Position numbers and translations under genes: made by a program
Notes under the pieces: generated by a model
Told to the model about the DNA's origin: nothing
Seen by the model: only the letters and a program-made list of their open reading frames with translations
Databases searched by the model: none
Shown: in pieces, positions 34,110 to 42,983 of the stretch
Position numbering within the stretch: position 1 is the stretch's first letter
Layout: each line of letters opens with the position of its first letter
NCBI GenBank assembly: GCA_034931985.1
Contig: JAYGHB010000001.1
Coordinates: 248,001 to 312,000 of the forward strand
Source of the DNA: Halotia wernerae
GTDB lineage: Bacteria; Cyanobacteriota; Cyanobacteriia; Cyanobacteriales; Nostocaceae
Direction: 5' to 3'
DNA length: 64,000 nucleotides

Positions 34110-35057
34110 ATGCCGACCGACATCGCAGCCCCCCGCGCGCCCCGCTTCAAACCGTTCAGCTTCGCCTTCTTGCGGCGCAAGGCGACATCGGGCGACGAGG
34201 GCGACGGGCGTGTCTGGGCGTTGATGTTGGTTCCGTCGCTGATCGTGTTCGTCGTCCTGCTCGTCGCATCGCTGGGTCTGTTCATCGAAGGCAGCCTGCG
34301 TCGCGATCTCGGTTACGGCCGGACGGGTACGGAGTGGGAGATTTCGAACTATCTGCGCGTCTTCACCGATTCCTTTTATCTCAAGTGTCTGTGGATCACG
34401 GTGAAGGTCTCGGCGATGGCGACGATCGGCACGATGCTGCTCGCCTTCCCGGTCGCCTATGTGATCGCGCGCTTGCGCTCGCGCTGGGCGATGCTGCTGC
34501 TGGCGGGCATCGTCGCGTCGACCTTCATCACCATCGTCATCAAGGTCTTCGGCCTGATGATCCTGTTCGCCAGCAACGGCTTCATGAACCGCACGCTCGT
34601 GGCGTTGGGGATCGTCGGCGAGCCGATCATCCTGCTCGGTTCCGAAGGCGGCGTGGTCGTCGGATTGATGCAATTCACCCTCGGCTTCGCCGTCCTGCTG
34701 CTCTACAGCGTCGTGCAGACCATTCCGCGATCCTACGAGGAAGCCGCCCAAGCGCTGGGCGCCAATCGCTTGCGCGTCGCGCGCCGGGTGCTGCTGCCCT
34801 TGTGCCTGCCCGGCATATCGGTCGGCGGCTTGATGATCTTCAACATGTGCATGGGCGCCTTCACCTCCGCCGCGTTGATCGGCGGCGGCAAGGTCATGAC
34901 GCTGCCGATCCTGATCCAGCGTACGATCATGATGGAGGTGAAGTATTCGATGGCGGCCACGCTCGCGGCCTTGCTGCTGTTCGCCGTCATCGCGGTCAAT
35001 CTGTTCTCGATCTTTCTGATGCGCCGCATGCGCGCGGGCCGCAAGGTGATCGCATGA
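34110..35057 (+). CDS. ABC transporter permease, PotB-like (cassette 1)
   Basis: Inner membrane permease of 315 residues of the spermidine/putrescine (MetI/BPD) class. Six hydrophobic helices after a long cytoplasmic N-terminus of about 40 residues. The cytoplasmic EAA loop that contacts the ATPase reads EEAAQALGANRLRVARRVLLP. The first periplasmic loop (GSLRRDLGYGRTG) resembles the matching loop of the cassette 2 permease. Its stop overlaps the next permease start by four bases (ATGA). Confidence 0.9.
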   Translation: MPTDIAAPRAPRFKPFSFAFLRRKATSGDEGDGRVWALMLVPSLIVFVVLLVASLGLFIEGSLRRDLGYGRTGTEWEISNYLRVFTDSFYLKCLWITVKVSAMATIGTMLLAFPVAYVIARLRSRWAMLLLAGIVASTFITIVIKVFGLMILFASNGFMNRTLVALGIVGEPIILLGSEGGVVVGLMQFTLGFAVLLLYSVVQTIPRSYEEAAQALGANRLRVARRVLLPLCLPGISVGGLMIFNMCMGAFTSAALIGGGKVMTLPILIQRTIMMEVKYSMAATLAALLLFAVIAVNLFSIFLMRRMRAGRKVIA

Positions 35058-35926
35058 TCTCGAAATCGCCGTTCAAGCGCCTGTTGTGGCGCCTGGAAAC
35101 GCCGGTCGGTCAGGGATTGCTCTGGTCGGTCGTCGTCTTCGCCTATCTCTTCCTCCACGCGCCGACGATCATCGTGATGGGCGCGTCGCTCAACGCGTCC
35201 TCGCAATACGGCGCCATCGCCTTCCCGCCGACCAGCTTCACGCTCGCGCGATACTGGGAAATTCCGGCGTCGCAATTCCATTCGATCCTGTTGAGCCTGA
35301 AGCTCGCCTTCCTATCGGCGACCGTCGGCGTGTTGCTGGGCGTGCCCGCCGCGTTCGGTCTGGTGCGCAGCCGTTTGCCGGGCAAGGGTTTGCTGGCCGC
35401 GATTTTCCGGGCCCCTTTGCAGATCCCGACCGTCGTGATCGGCATCACTTTCCTTCAACTCGTCTACACGGTGGGCGACGCGCTCGGCCTTGATCTGTCG
35501 GGCAGCTTCGTCGGCCTCGCGGTCGCGCATTGCTTCGTCGCGACGCCCTATGTCGTCGGTACGGTCACGGCGATCCTGCAACGCTTCGACGGACGGCTGG
35601 AGGAAGCAGCGATGAGCCTGGGGGCCACACCGCTTCGCACCTTCCGGCGCGTGACCCTGCCGCTGATCATGCCCGGCCTTTACGCCGGCGCGCTTTACGC
35701 CTTCATGGTGTCGTTCGGCGACGTGCCGATTTCGATCTTCCTGTCGGCCCCCGGCTATATGACCTATCCGGTCGAGATCTTTATGGGGCTCGAACAGAAT
35801 TTCAGCCCCACGATCCTGGCCTCGGCCACGCTCGTCATCCTGTTCTGCTTCGCATTGATGCTGTTCGTCCAACGCGTGGTCGGTCTCGAGACCTTGCTGC
35901 GGATCGGCGGCACCGGCCGGCGTTGA
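35054..35926 (+). CDS. ABC transporter permease, PotC-like (cassette 1)
   Basis: Second permease, 290 residues, six helices. The EAA loop reads EEAAMSLGATPLRTFRRVTLP, and the word FRAPLQIPTVVIGITFLQ in the middle is nearly repeated in the cassette 2 protein (LRAPLQIPAVVAGVAFLQ), showing that the cassettes are paralogous. The ATG overlaps the previous stop. The substrate-binding protein gene follows after 47 bases, with its own GAGGAG ribosome site. Confidence 0.9.
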   Translation: MISKSPFKRLLWRLETPVGQGLLWSVVVFAYLFLHAPTIIVMGASLNASSQYGAIAFPPTSFTLARYWEIPASQFHSILLSLKLAFLSATVGVLLGVPAAFGLVRSRLPGKGLLAAIFRAPLQIPTVVIGITFLQLVYTVGDALGLDLSGSFVGLAVAHCFVATPYVVGTVTAILQRFDGRLEEAAMSLGATPLRTFRRVTLPLIMPGLYAGALYAFMVSFGDVPISIFLSAPGYMTYPVEIFMGLEQNFSPTILASATLVILFCFALMLFVQRVVGLETLLRIGGTGRR

Positions 35927-35973
35927 TCTTCGATTTCCTCCCTTCCCCGCCACCAACGACGAGGAGTTACGCG

Positions 35974-37047
35974 ATGCGTTCGATGCTCAAAAACTTCCTT
36001 CGCCTCTCCGCCGCGGCGCTCGCCGTGGCGACGCTCGCCGCGACGCCGGCGGCGGCCCAACAGCGCTTCGACGGCGTGACCTTGCGCGTCGCCACCTTCG
36101 GGGGCATCTGGCGCGACATCATGGACAAGGAGCTTTCGCCGAAATTCGCGGCCCTGGGCGGCAAGCTGGAATTCGTCACCGGCAGCCCGCAGGTCAACTT
36201 CGCCAAGCTGATCGCCGCGCGCGGCCGCCCGCCCTTCGACGTGATGGAAATCCTCGACGCGCAGACCGGCGACTTCGCCAGGACCGATTTCCTGCTGCCG
36301 ATCGACTATTCGAAGATCCCGAACGCTCAGTATCTGAGCGACTTCCAAAAGCAAAAAATGCTTATAGCCTCTTGGGCGACGCAGGAAGGCATTTGCTACA
36401 ACGTCGACAAGTATAAGGAACTCGGCCTGCCCGCGCCGACCACCTACAAGGATCTCGCCCATCCCGCACTCGTCGGCAAGGTGATGATCCCGGACATCAA
36501 CTCGGGCGGCGGCTTGGCCGGGTTCGGCGCGATGGCCTACGCTGCGGGCGGCGACGAGAAAAACGTGGCCCCCGGCATCGAACTCATTAAAAGTCTCAAG
36601 ACGCTGAAATTTTGGGCGCAGGGCGATCAAGTCGTATTGTCGTTCCAAAGCGGGGATATCGTCGCCGCAGTGGCGCATACCGGTTGGTGCTTGCGCACCT
36701 TCAAGCAAGGCCAGCCCGTCGCCTCAGTTCATCCGACGATCAAGCCCGGTGTAACCGGCGTCTCGAAGGACGGGTGGCTCGGCGTCATCAAGGGCACGCC
36801 CAACGAAGCGGCCGCGACCTGGTTCCTGAACCAGTATGTCGATGCGGACTACCAGCTCACGTTCTCGATCGTAGGCGGCGTCGTGCCCGTCAACACCAAG
36901 GCGATCCAACGGATGGGCGAAGATCCGGTCTTCGCGAAGATGATGCAGCTGAAGCCCGAGCAAATGGCCCAACAGCTTCATATCGACTACACGAAGGTGA
37001 ACATTCCCGAATGGGTCGACCAGTGGAACCGCATGGTCGTGAAGTGA
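35974..37047 (+). CDS. ABC transporter periplasmic substrate-binding protein, PotD-like (cassette 1)
   Basis: Exported binding protein of 357 residues with a signal peptide (LRLSAAALAVATLAATPAAAQ). It belongs to the spermidine/putrescine-binding superfamily (FDGVTLRVATFGGIWRDIM, PFDVMEILDAQTGDF, LIASWATQEGICYN, VSFQSGDIVAAVAHTGWCL). Relatives transport varied small organic solutes, so polyamine uptake should not be assumed. It resembles the cassette 2 protein (45872-46930) along its whole length. GAGGAG upstream sets the start; the ATPase gene follows 33 bases after the stop. Confidence 0.9.
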   Translation: MRSMLKNFLRLSAAALAVATLAATPAAAQQRFDGVTLRVATFGGIWRDIMDKELSPKFAALGGKLEFVTGSPQVNFAKLIAARGRPPFDVMEILDAQTGDFARTDFLLPIDYSKIPNAQYLSDFQKQKMLIASWATQEGICYNVDKYKELGLPAPTTYKDLAHPALVGKVMIPDINSGGGLAGFGAMAYAAGGDEKNVAPGIELIKSLKTLKFWAQGDQVVLSFQSGDIVAAVAHTGWCLRTFKQGQPVASVHPTIKPGVTGVSKDGWLGVIKGTPNEAAATWFLNQYVDADYQLTFSIVGGVVPVNTKAIQRMGEDPVFAKMMQLKPEQMAQQLHIDYTKVNIPEWVDQWNRMVVK

Positions 37048-37080
37048 ATCGCGACGAACGAACGACGGCGGTATAACGAC

Positions 37081-38148
37081 ATGGCAAGCGTCACGCTCCG
37101 CGGCGTCTCGAAATCCTACGGCGACGTCGCGGCTCTCGAACCGCTCGATCTGGAGATCAAGCAGGGTGAATTCGTCACCCTGCTCGGTCCCTCGGGCTGC
37201 GGCAAAACCACGACGCTGCGGCTGATCGCGGGGTTCCTGAAACCCACCCAGGGCCGTATCCTGTTCGGCGGCGACGACGTGACCGAACTTCCGCCCCATC
37301 GGCGGGAGTTCGGCATGGTCTTCCAGGACTACGCCCTGTTCCCCCATATGACGATCGGCGAGAACATCGCCTTCGGCCTTGTCGAGCGCGGCCGACCGAA
37401 AGCGGAGATCGACGCGCGGGTACGCGAACTGCTGCAGCTAATCCAGTTGAAGGACGTCGAGAAGCGATACCCGACCGAACTCAGCGGCGGCCAGCAGCAG
37501 CGCGTGGCCGTCGCCCGCGCGGTCGCGCATTCGCCGCAGGTTCTTCTGATGGACGAACCGCTGGGCGCACTCGACCTCAAACTGCGGGAGTCGATGCAGT
37601 ACGAGATCCGCAGCATCCAGCAGCGCATTGGCATCACCACGGTCTACGTCACCCACGACCAGACCGAGGCGATGAACATGTCCGACCGCATCGCCGTAAT
37701 GAACAAGGGCCGCCTGGAACAGATCGGCAGCGGCGTGGATATCTATCAGCGCCCGAGCACGCGTTTCGTCGCCGACTTCATCGGCCAGATTAATCTGGTT
37801 CCGGCGGTCACCGCCGGGCCGGGTCTGGAAACCTCGATCGTGACGATCGCCGGGCACGAGGCGCGCATCGCCAAGACGATGATGCCTGGCCTGTCGATCA
37901 CCATCGGTATTCGGCCCGAACAAATCGCTTTGCGGCGCGCGGACGAAACCATCGCTTCGGGCGACAATGCGCTGCCGGGAAAAGTCGCGTCGCGCCAATT
38001 TTCCGGCAATGTGATGAAAATCTGGGTCGATGTCGGGCTCGCGGAACCGATCCTGCTCGACTTCCCGCCGCGCGCCGTTCCGCCCGAGCCGGGCGACGCG
38101 GTCGCGATTAGCTGGCCCGTCGACGGCGCGGTCGTGCTGCCGGAATAA
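37081..38148 (+). CDS. ABC transporter ATP-binding protein, PotA-like (cassette 1)
   Basis: Import ATPase of 355 residues. Walker A GPSGCGKTTTLR, Q-loop VFQDYALFPHM, signature LSGGQQQRVA, Walker B VLLMDEPLGALD and switch histidine TVYVTHDQTEAM are all intact. The C-terminal TOBE/OB domain starts near residue 235 (GIRPEQIAL). It powers the two permeases encoded upstream. The aldolase-like gene follows by 17 bases, so the operon continues. Confidence 0.93.
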   Translation: MASVTLRGVSKSYGDVAALEPLDLEIKQGEFVTLLGPSGCGKTTTLRLIAGFLKPTQGRILFGGDDVTELPPHRREFGMVFQDYALFPHMTIGENIAFGLVERGRPKAEIDARVRELLQLIQLKDVEKRYPTELSGGQQQRVAVARAVAHSPQVLLMDEPLGALDLKLRESMQYEIRSIQQRIGITTVYVTHDQTEAMNMSDRIAVMNKGRLEQIGSGVDIYQRPSTRFVADFIGQINLVPAVTAGPGLETSIVTIAGHEARIAKTMMPGLSITIGIRPEQIALRRADETIASGDNALPGKVASRQFSGNVMKIWVDVGLAEPILLDFPPRAVPPEPGDAVAISWPVDGAVVLPE

Positions 38149-38165
38149 GGGGTTTGGGGGAGCGG

Positions 38166-38951
38166 ATGCCGATGACGACGATGGAAGCCGAGACCTATCT
38201 CGCCGAAGGCAATATGAGCGATGCCGAATGGCGCACGCGCCTCGAACTCGCCGCGTGCTACCGGCTGATGGCGCATTTCGGCTTCCACGATATGACCTAC
38301 AACCACCTATCGGCGCGCATCCCCGACGCGCCCGACCGGTTCTTGATCAAGGGCGAGGATCAGCTGTTCGAGCAGGTCACCGCGTCCAATCTCGTGCTCT
38401 ACGATTCCGCCGGGCGCAAGCTGCGCCCGTCGCCGCACAAGGTCGCCCCCGGCGGGCTCGTCATCCATGGCGGCGTCCTGGAAGCGCGTCCCGACATCCA
38501 GGCCGTCTTCCACACCCACACGCCCGCGAATATGGGCGTCGCCGCGCAAAAATGCGGACTGCTGATGGTGTCGCAGCATTCGCTGCTGTTCCATAACCGC
38601 ATCGGCTATCACGACTTCAAGGGATTCGAGTTCGATCTGGAAGGGCGCACGCGGCTCGTCGCCGATTTGGGTCCGCATCTGTGCATGATCATGCGCAATC
38701 ACGGCGTCCTCGTTTGCGGGCGCACCGTGCCGGAAGCCTATTTCCTGCATCACTATCTGGAAATGGCGTGCCGCGCGCAGATCGCGGCACTTTCCGCCGG
38801 CGGACCCGACGCGCTAATCCTGCCGTCGGACGAGATCTGCGAGCATGGCGCGCAACAAATGGCGCGGCGCGGCGTCGTCACCGCCGAGGGCCGCGATTGG
38901 CGCGCCCTTTACGCCTTCGCCGAAAAGGCGATCCCCGAATTCAAGATGTGA
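38166..38951 (+). CDS. Class II aldolase/adducin family protein
   Basis: Zinc-dependent aldolase-fold protein of 261 residues. The metal ligands are in VFHTHTPANMGV (HxH) and IMRNHGVLVCGRTVPEA (later histidine); the N-terminal word MTYNHLSARIP is family-typical. The start could be ATG 38166 or ATG 38172, since the GGGGGAG upstream fits the second slightly better. Members cleave phosphorylated sugars or act as dehydratases or decarboxylases; here, beside a hydroxyacid dehydrogenase and an importer, it may cleave or decarboxylate a hydroxyacid intermediate. Its 3' end overlaps the convergent amidase gene by 11 bases. Confidence 0.87.
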   Translation: MPMTTMEAETYLAEGNMSDAEWRTRLELAACYRLMAHFGFHDMTYNHLSARIPDAPDRFLIKGEDQLFEQVTASNLVLYDSAGRKLRPSPHKVAPGGLVIHGGVLEARPDIQAVFHTHTPANMGVAAQKCGLLMVSQHSLLFHNRIGYHDFKGFEFDLEGRTRLVADLGPHLCMIMRNHGVLVCGRTVPEAYFLHHYLEMACRAQIAALSAGGPDALILPSDEICEHGAQQMARRGVVTAEGRDWRALYAFAEKAIPEFKM

Positions 38952-40347
38952 GCTTCGGCACCGGCAAGGGGCCGGTCGCGCGCAGATAGGCGTTGGCGGC
39001 CGCCAGCAATGTCGCCTCCGCGAAAGGCGGCCCCATGAATTGGAACGCCATCGGCAAGCCCGTTTGCGACAAGCCGCACGGCACGCTGATCGCCGGTGTT
39101 CCGAGATAATTCGCCGCCCGCGTAAAACGGGCGGTGCGGGTGAACAGGCGCTCGACGGTTCCGGAATCACCGGTCGCCATCGCCGCCGCGCTTGGGGCGG
39201 GCCCCGGAATGACCGGCGCCAGCACGATTTCCGCGGCGCCGCGATAGAGGGCCGCGACATGCGCTTCCAGCAAAGGCCCGCGCAGCGACAGCGCCTCGAT
39301 ATAGCGTGTCGCGGGGATCAGCAGGCCTTCCTGGATCACGCTACGGGCTGAAAAGCCGATCCCTTCGGGGTCGCGGCGCAGGCGCTTGCCATGCAACGTC
39401 GCCGCTTCGCATTTCACCAGCACTTGCTGCAGATCGTTGAGCAACCCGACATCTGGAATCTCGACCGGCACAAGTGTGGCACCCAGATCGCGTAGCGTGT
39501 CGCAGGCTTTCGCGATCGCCCGGCGTATTTCATCGTCGATATCGGCGTAAGGCCCGTCGAGCGCCAAGCCGATCTTCAATCCGCGAAGGTCTTGGTGCTT
39601 GGTCAGTGCCGCGACGTAATCGGGGACCGGCACATCGGCGGTCGTGGGGTCACGCGGATCGCGCCCGGCGACGACCGATAACAGCAAAGCGCAATCGGCG
39701 GCGTCGCGCGCCAGCGGCCCGGTGCTGTCCATCGACCAGCTGCGCGCCAATGTCGCGTGGCGGCTGATGCGGCCATAGCTCGGCTTCAAGCCGACCACGC
39801 CGCAAAACGCCGCCGGCAAGCGGATCGAACCGCCCGCGTCAGACCCCAAACTCGCCGGCACCAAACCGGCGGCGACCGACGCGGCCGAGCCGCTCGACGA
39901 GCCGCCCGCGATGTGATCGAGCGCATAGGGATTGGCGCAGCGCCGGTAATGTTCGTTGATCCCGGTTCCGCCCGCGGCGAGTTCGTCCATGTTCAACGCG
40001 CCGATGGGCACGGCGCCGGCATCGATCAACTCGGCGAGGACGGTCGCGGTCTCCCGCGCCACATCGTCCGGCGGCACGGTGCCCGCCGTGGCGCGATAGC
40101 CATCCCGGCGGAAAATATCCTTATAGGCGAAGGGCACGCCATGCAGCTTGCCGCGAAGACGGCCCGCCGCGCGTTCGCGGTCGCGTTCCTCGGCTATCGC
40201 CAAGGCGGCTTGGCCATCGACCAGCAAAAACGCGCCGAGTTGGCCGTCGATTACGTCGATCCGGCTGAGCGCCGCCGCGACCGAAGCTTGCGCGGATATC
40301 TCGCCGCGCGCGATCGCTTCGGCCATCGAGTTGAGGCCGAGAGTCAT
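38941..40347 (-). CDS. Amidase signature enzyme, AtzE/GatA-like
   Basis: Amidohydrolase of 468 residues with the Ser-cisSer-Lys triad: lysine in VPFAYKDIFRR, cis-serine in AGGSSSGSAASVAAG, nucleophilic serine in LGSDAGGSIRLPA. The start ATG overlaps the stop of a 64-residue gene that looks like AtzG, the small subunit that stabilises AtzE and forms a GatCA-like complex. That arrangement points to an AtzE-type amide hydrolase rather than a tRNA amidotransferase subunit. The substrate is unknown; a carboxamide made by the neighbouring enzymes is likely. Confidence 0.9.
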   Translation of the reverse strand: MTLGLNSMAEAIARGEISAQASVAAALSRIDVIDGQLGAFLLVDGQAALAIAEERDRERAAGRLRGKLHGVPFAYKDIFRRDGYRATAGTVPPDDVARETATVLAELIDAGAVPIGALNMDELAAGGTGINEHYRRCANPYALDHIAGGSSSGSAASVAAGLVPASLGSDAGGSIRLPAAFCGVVGLKPSYGRISRHATLARSWSMDSTGPLARDAADCALLLSVVAGRDPRDPTTADVPVPDYVAALTKHQDLRGLKIGLALDGPYADIDDEIRRAIAKACDTLRDLGATLVPVEIPDVGLLNDLQQVLVKCEAATLHGKRLRRDPEGIGFSARSVIQEGLLIPATRYIEALSLRGPLLEAHVAALYRGAAEIVLAPVIPGPAPSAAAMATGDSGTVERLFTRTARFTRAANYLGTPAISVPCGLSQTGLPMAFQFMGPPFAEATLLAAANAYLRATGPLPVPKLTS

Positions 40348-40538
40348 ATCGCGTCGTTCTGGCGCAGCGCCGCCAGAGTATGGAGATAGGTCCCGGGATC
40401 GGCGAGGGTCACCTGCCGGTCGGCCGCCGCGCGCGTCGTATCGTTAAGCCGCCGCGCGATCGACGCCAATTGCGTGGCACGTTCGGGCGTTAAGGTCACA
40501 CCCTGCTCCACCGCCAAGCGTGCGGCGATCTCCGTCAA
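40344..40538 (-). CDS. AtzG-like small subunit of an amidase
   Basis: A 64-residue helical protein (EIAARLAVEQGVTLTPERA, LASIARRLNDTTRAAADR, PGTYLHTLAALRQNDAI) resembling the AtzG/GatC-like small subunits that precede AtzE-type amidases. No ATG is available. The TTG at 40538-40536 overlaps the TGA of the upstream racemase-like gene, and its own TGA overlaps the amidase ATG, so translation is probably fully coupled. The frame is open far upstream, but only this part resembles the family. Easy to miss because of the short length and TTG start. Confidence 0.72.
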   Translation of the reverse strand: MTEIAARLAVEQGVTLTPERATQLASIARRLNDTTRAAADRQVTLADPGTYLHTLAALRQNDAI

Positions 40539-41263
40539 TGCAACTCGCGGAACAACCGCCCCCACCCTTTGACCAGCTTGGGATCGATGCCCGCCGTCTT
40601 CAGCGCCTTCCAAACGACGACCGATATACTGTCGAGGATCGGAAGATCGATCTCGCGCTCCAATTCCTCGGCGAGGGGTGCCCCCATCAGGTTGGTGCAC
40701 AGTACCGTGATCGCCTGCGGGCGATCCTTGGCGACGTCGCGCGTCATCCGCGCGATTTCCGCGGGCGGCACCTCGGCGAAGGCGAAATTGCGCGTGATGC
40801 CGCAATGGCGCTCCGACACGACCTCGATCCCGGACGCCGCGAAGGTCGCCATGATCCTGGCCTGAACGTCGTCGATATAAGGCGAGACGAGACCAAGGCG
40901 CGTCACCCCCATCGCGTTCAGGATCTCGACCAGCGCCAAAACCGACGTGACGGCCTTGATGCCGGTCGCGGCTTCGATCTCGCTGCACAACGCGGCGTCG
41001 CGCTCGAAGCCGAGCCAACTCGCCGATGTGCCGTTCCAGCCGATCACATCGACCTGCGCGTCGGCCAACAGGCGCGCGGCGGCGATCATCGGCGTCATCT
41101 CGAACTGGCGTTGCGAGCGTTCGCCCAGCGATATCTCGGTCACCTCGAAGCGGCCGAAATGGGCGGTCACGCCGGGCAGCCCGCGCAGCATTTCCGCGCA
41201 AACGGGCTCCAACACGGTGTTCGAGGATGGCGTCAACATACCGATCCGGATCGATTTGTTCAT
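40535..41263 (-). CDS. Asp/Glu racemase superfamily protein (maleate isomerase/arylmalonate decarboxylase-like)
   Basis: Protein of 242 residues of the aspartate/glutamate racemase superfamily, closest in look to maleate isomerase and arylmalonate decarboxylase: IGMLTPSSNTVLEP at the N-terminus, RFEVTEISL, RLGLVSPYIDDVQ and a catalytic cysteine in AITVLCTNLMGAPLA. The first catalytic cysteine of two-base racemases is missing; the matching loop reads VIGWNGTSASW. A single retained cysteine is the pattern of arylmalonate decarboxylase, so a decarboxylase is possible. It is the first gene of the racemase-AtzG-amidase operon and is divergent from a GntR regulator. Confidence 0.84.
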   Translation of the reverse strand: MNKSIRIGMLTPSSNTVLEPVCAEMLRGLPGVTAHFGRFEVTEISLGERSQRQFEMTPMIAAARLLADAQVDVIGWNGTSASWLGFERDAALCSEIEAATGIKAVTSVLALVEILNAMGVTRLGLVSPYIDDVQARIMATFAASGIEVVSERHCGITRNFAFAEVPPAEIARMTRDVAKDRPQAITVLCTNLMGAPLAEELEREIDLPILDSISVVVWKALKTAGIDPKLVKGWGRLFRELH

Positions 41264-41316
41264 GGCGACGTTTTTTCCGGCATCCCGGTTTTCCGGGGCC
41301 CCTCCGAGGACGTTGA

Positions 41317-42123
41317 ATGAAATATCCAGTTTCCGGAACGTTGCATTCTGGCAGGTACTTAGCTAATGATCGGGACGTCCGGTTGAAGCGAGTTCGGGGC
41401 GCCAAGGTGCGAAAAATTTCGACGGGTAGACCCATCGCGCGGGTGATCAGGCGCTTGCCGCTCCACGACACGATCGTGGGCGAATTGCGCGTGATGATTC
41501 AAACCAGCGAACTCGCCCCCGGCTCCAAGATCAACGAAGCCGCGTTGTGCGAAACCTTCGATATTTCGCGTACGCCGCTGCGCGAGGCGTTGAAGGTCCT
41601 CGCCTCCGAAGGGCTGGTCGAACTGCGCCCGCATCGCGGCGCGATCGTCGCGCCGATCGATCCGGCGGAGATCGGCCATATCTTCCAGCTGATGGACGCG
41701 CTCGAACGCCTGGCCGGCGAACTCGCCGCGGCGAATATCGGCCCCGCCGAACTCGCCGAACTGGAGGAATTGCATGCCCAGCTCGTCGCCTTCCATCGGG
41801 CCGGCAAGCGCAACGAGTATTTCCTGGTCAACCGGCAGATCCACGCGCGTCTCGTCGCCTTCGCCGCCAACCCGGCCCTCGAAGCCACCTACACGACGTG
41901 CAGCACCAAACTGGTGCGCGCGCGCTCGCTGGTGAACTACGACGCCAAACGCTGGCAGGAATCGGTCGAGGAGCACGAGGCGATCATGGCCGCCTTGCGC
42001 AAGCGCGACGTCGGCCTCGCCGCCGAACGTCTCGCCGAGCATAGCCGAAAGACCGGCGACGCCGCGATCGACGCGCTGCGCCGCCTGCCCGTGGGCGACG
42101 GCGCCCGCCATCGCGTGGGTTGA
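41317..42123 (+). CDS. GntR family regulator, FadR/FCD subfamily
   Basis: Transcription factor of 268 residues as drawn: winged helix with LRVMIQTSELAPGSKIN and TFDISRTPLREALKVLASEGLV, then an all-helical FCD ligand domain whose metal-binding histidines lie in FLVNRQIHARLVAF, EEHEAIMAAL and LAEHSRKTG. The first about 45 residues are unlike the family; GAGGACGTTGA favours the ATG at 41317, but a GTG at 41407 would give a standard length. FCD regulators respond to organic acids. It is divergent from the racemase operon and convergent with the PhyH gene, so it probably controls parts of this catabolic region. Confidence 0.88.
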   Translation: MKYPVSGTLHSGRYLANDRDVRLKRVRGAKVRKISTGRPIARVIRRLPLHDTIVGELRVMIQTSELAPGSKINEAALCETFDISRTPLREALKVLASEGLVELRPHRGAIVAPIDPAEIGHIFQLMDALERLAGELAAANIGPAELAELEELHAQLVAFHRAGKRNEYFLVNRQIHARLVAFAANPALEATYTTCSTKLVRARSLVNYDAKRWQESVEEHEAIMAALRKRDVGLAAERLAEHSRKTGDAAIDALRRLPVGDGARHRVG

Positions 42124-42132
42124 CGCGGCCAC

Positions 42133-42960
42133 TCAGCCTTCCTGGTGCTCGAGCGGGTTGTAGGCCTTCTCGAGGAAGGACTTCTTCCCGCCCGTCGGCT
42201 TGATACCCGCTTCCAAAATCGCCGAATCCGGCACCTTATGCAGCGGCGAGTACGCCGGATGGTGATGCTTGATGACCGGCGAGTTCGAGCGCCCGTTGTA
42301 GCAAGAGATCAACACCCAGCGCCGCTTGGCCGACTTGTTCGCATCCGAACCGTGCAGCATATTGGCGTGGAAGAACAGCACGTCGCCGGGCTCCTGCTCG
42401 ACATAGACGCGCTCGAGCTTCTCCAACAAATGCTCGATGCGCTTCTGATCGGCCGAAACCTGCTTGCCCGACAGCGCATGGTCGATACGCCCGGCGTGAT
42501 GCGAGCCCTTCAGCATTTGCAGGCAGCCGTTTTCCTTCGTGCTGGGATCGAGCGCCAGGATGCAGGTCGCCATACGCGGGAAAAGGCAGCCGCTGGCGTA
42601 CCAATAGCCGTAATCCTGATGCCATTCCCAAGCCCCACCCTCGAACGGTTCCTTGGCGTTGAGCTTGGAGTTGTAGTGATAGACTTCCTCGCCGATCAGC
42701 GTCTCCATGCTGTCGACGATGCGTTCGCTGCGCGAGAACAGGCCGAAGATATCGTCGCCCGGCTCGTTCCACACGGTCATGCGCGTTTTGGAACCGGTCG
42801 AATCGCTGCGGAAATACGCGGCCTTGTGGAGCGAATCGTCGATCTCCGCCGTGCCGCGGATAAGATCGGCTTCGGCGCGCGAGAACATTCCGCGCGCGAC
42901 GACGAAGCCGTCGCGATGGAACGCGGCGACTTGTTCGGCATTCAGAGCGAGTGGCGACAT
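42133..42960 (-). CDS. Phytanoyl-CoA dioxygenase (PhyH) family oxygenase
   Basis: Fe(II)/2-oxoglutarate oxygenase of 275 residues. The iron ligands are H and D in WEWHQDYGYW and the distal H in ANMLHGSDANKS; the 2-oxoglutarate arginine is probably in AKRRWVLIS. It starts MSPLALNAEQVAAFHRDGF with the family's N-terminal helix. PhyH members hydroxylate free small molecules or secondary metabolites as well as acyl-CoAs. It is last in the ten-gene minus-strand run, 23 bases after the Rieske beta subunit, and probably acts on the same carbon skeleton. Confidence 0.88.
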   Translation of the reverse strand: MSPLALNAEQVAAFHRDGFVVARGMFSRAEADLIRGTAEIDDSLHKAAYFRSDSTGSKTRMTVWNEPGDDIFGLFSRSERIVDSMETLIGEEVYHYNSKLNAKEPFEGGAWEWHQDYGYWYASGCLFPRMATCILALDPSTKENGCLQMLKGSHHAGRIDHALSGKQVSADQKRIEHLLEKLERVYVEQEPGDVLFFHANMLHGSDANKSAKRRWVLISCYNGRSNSPVIKHHHPAYSPLHKVPDSAILEAGIKPTGGKKSFLEKAYNPLEHQEG

Positions 42961-42983
42961 GTTGGTACCTCCCGATACGGAAT

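Noticed and set aside
41349..41364. TGGCAGGTACTTAGCT near the GntR gene as a sigma-54 promoter
   Set aside because: Spacing of GG and GC is right, but the -12 reads TAGC and it lies inside the longer GntR frame; kept only as a hint that the GntR start may be further downstream.
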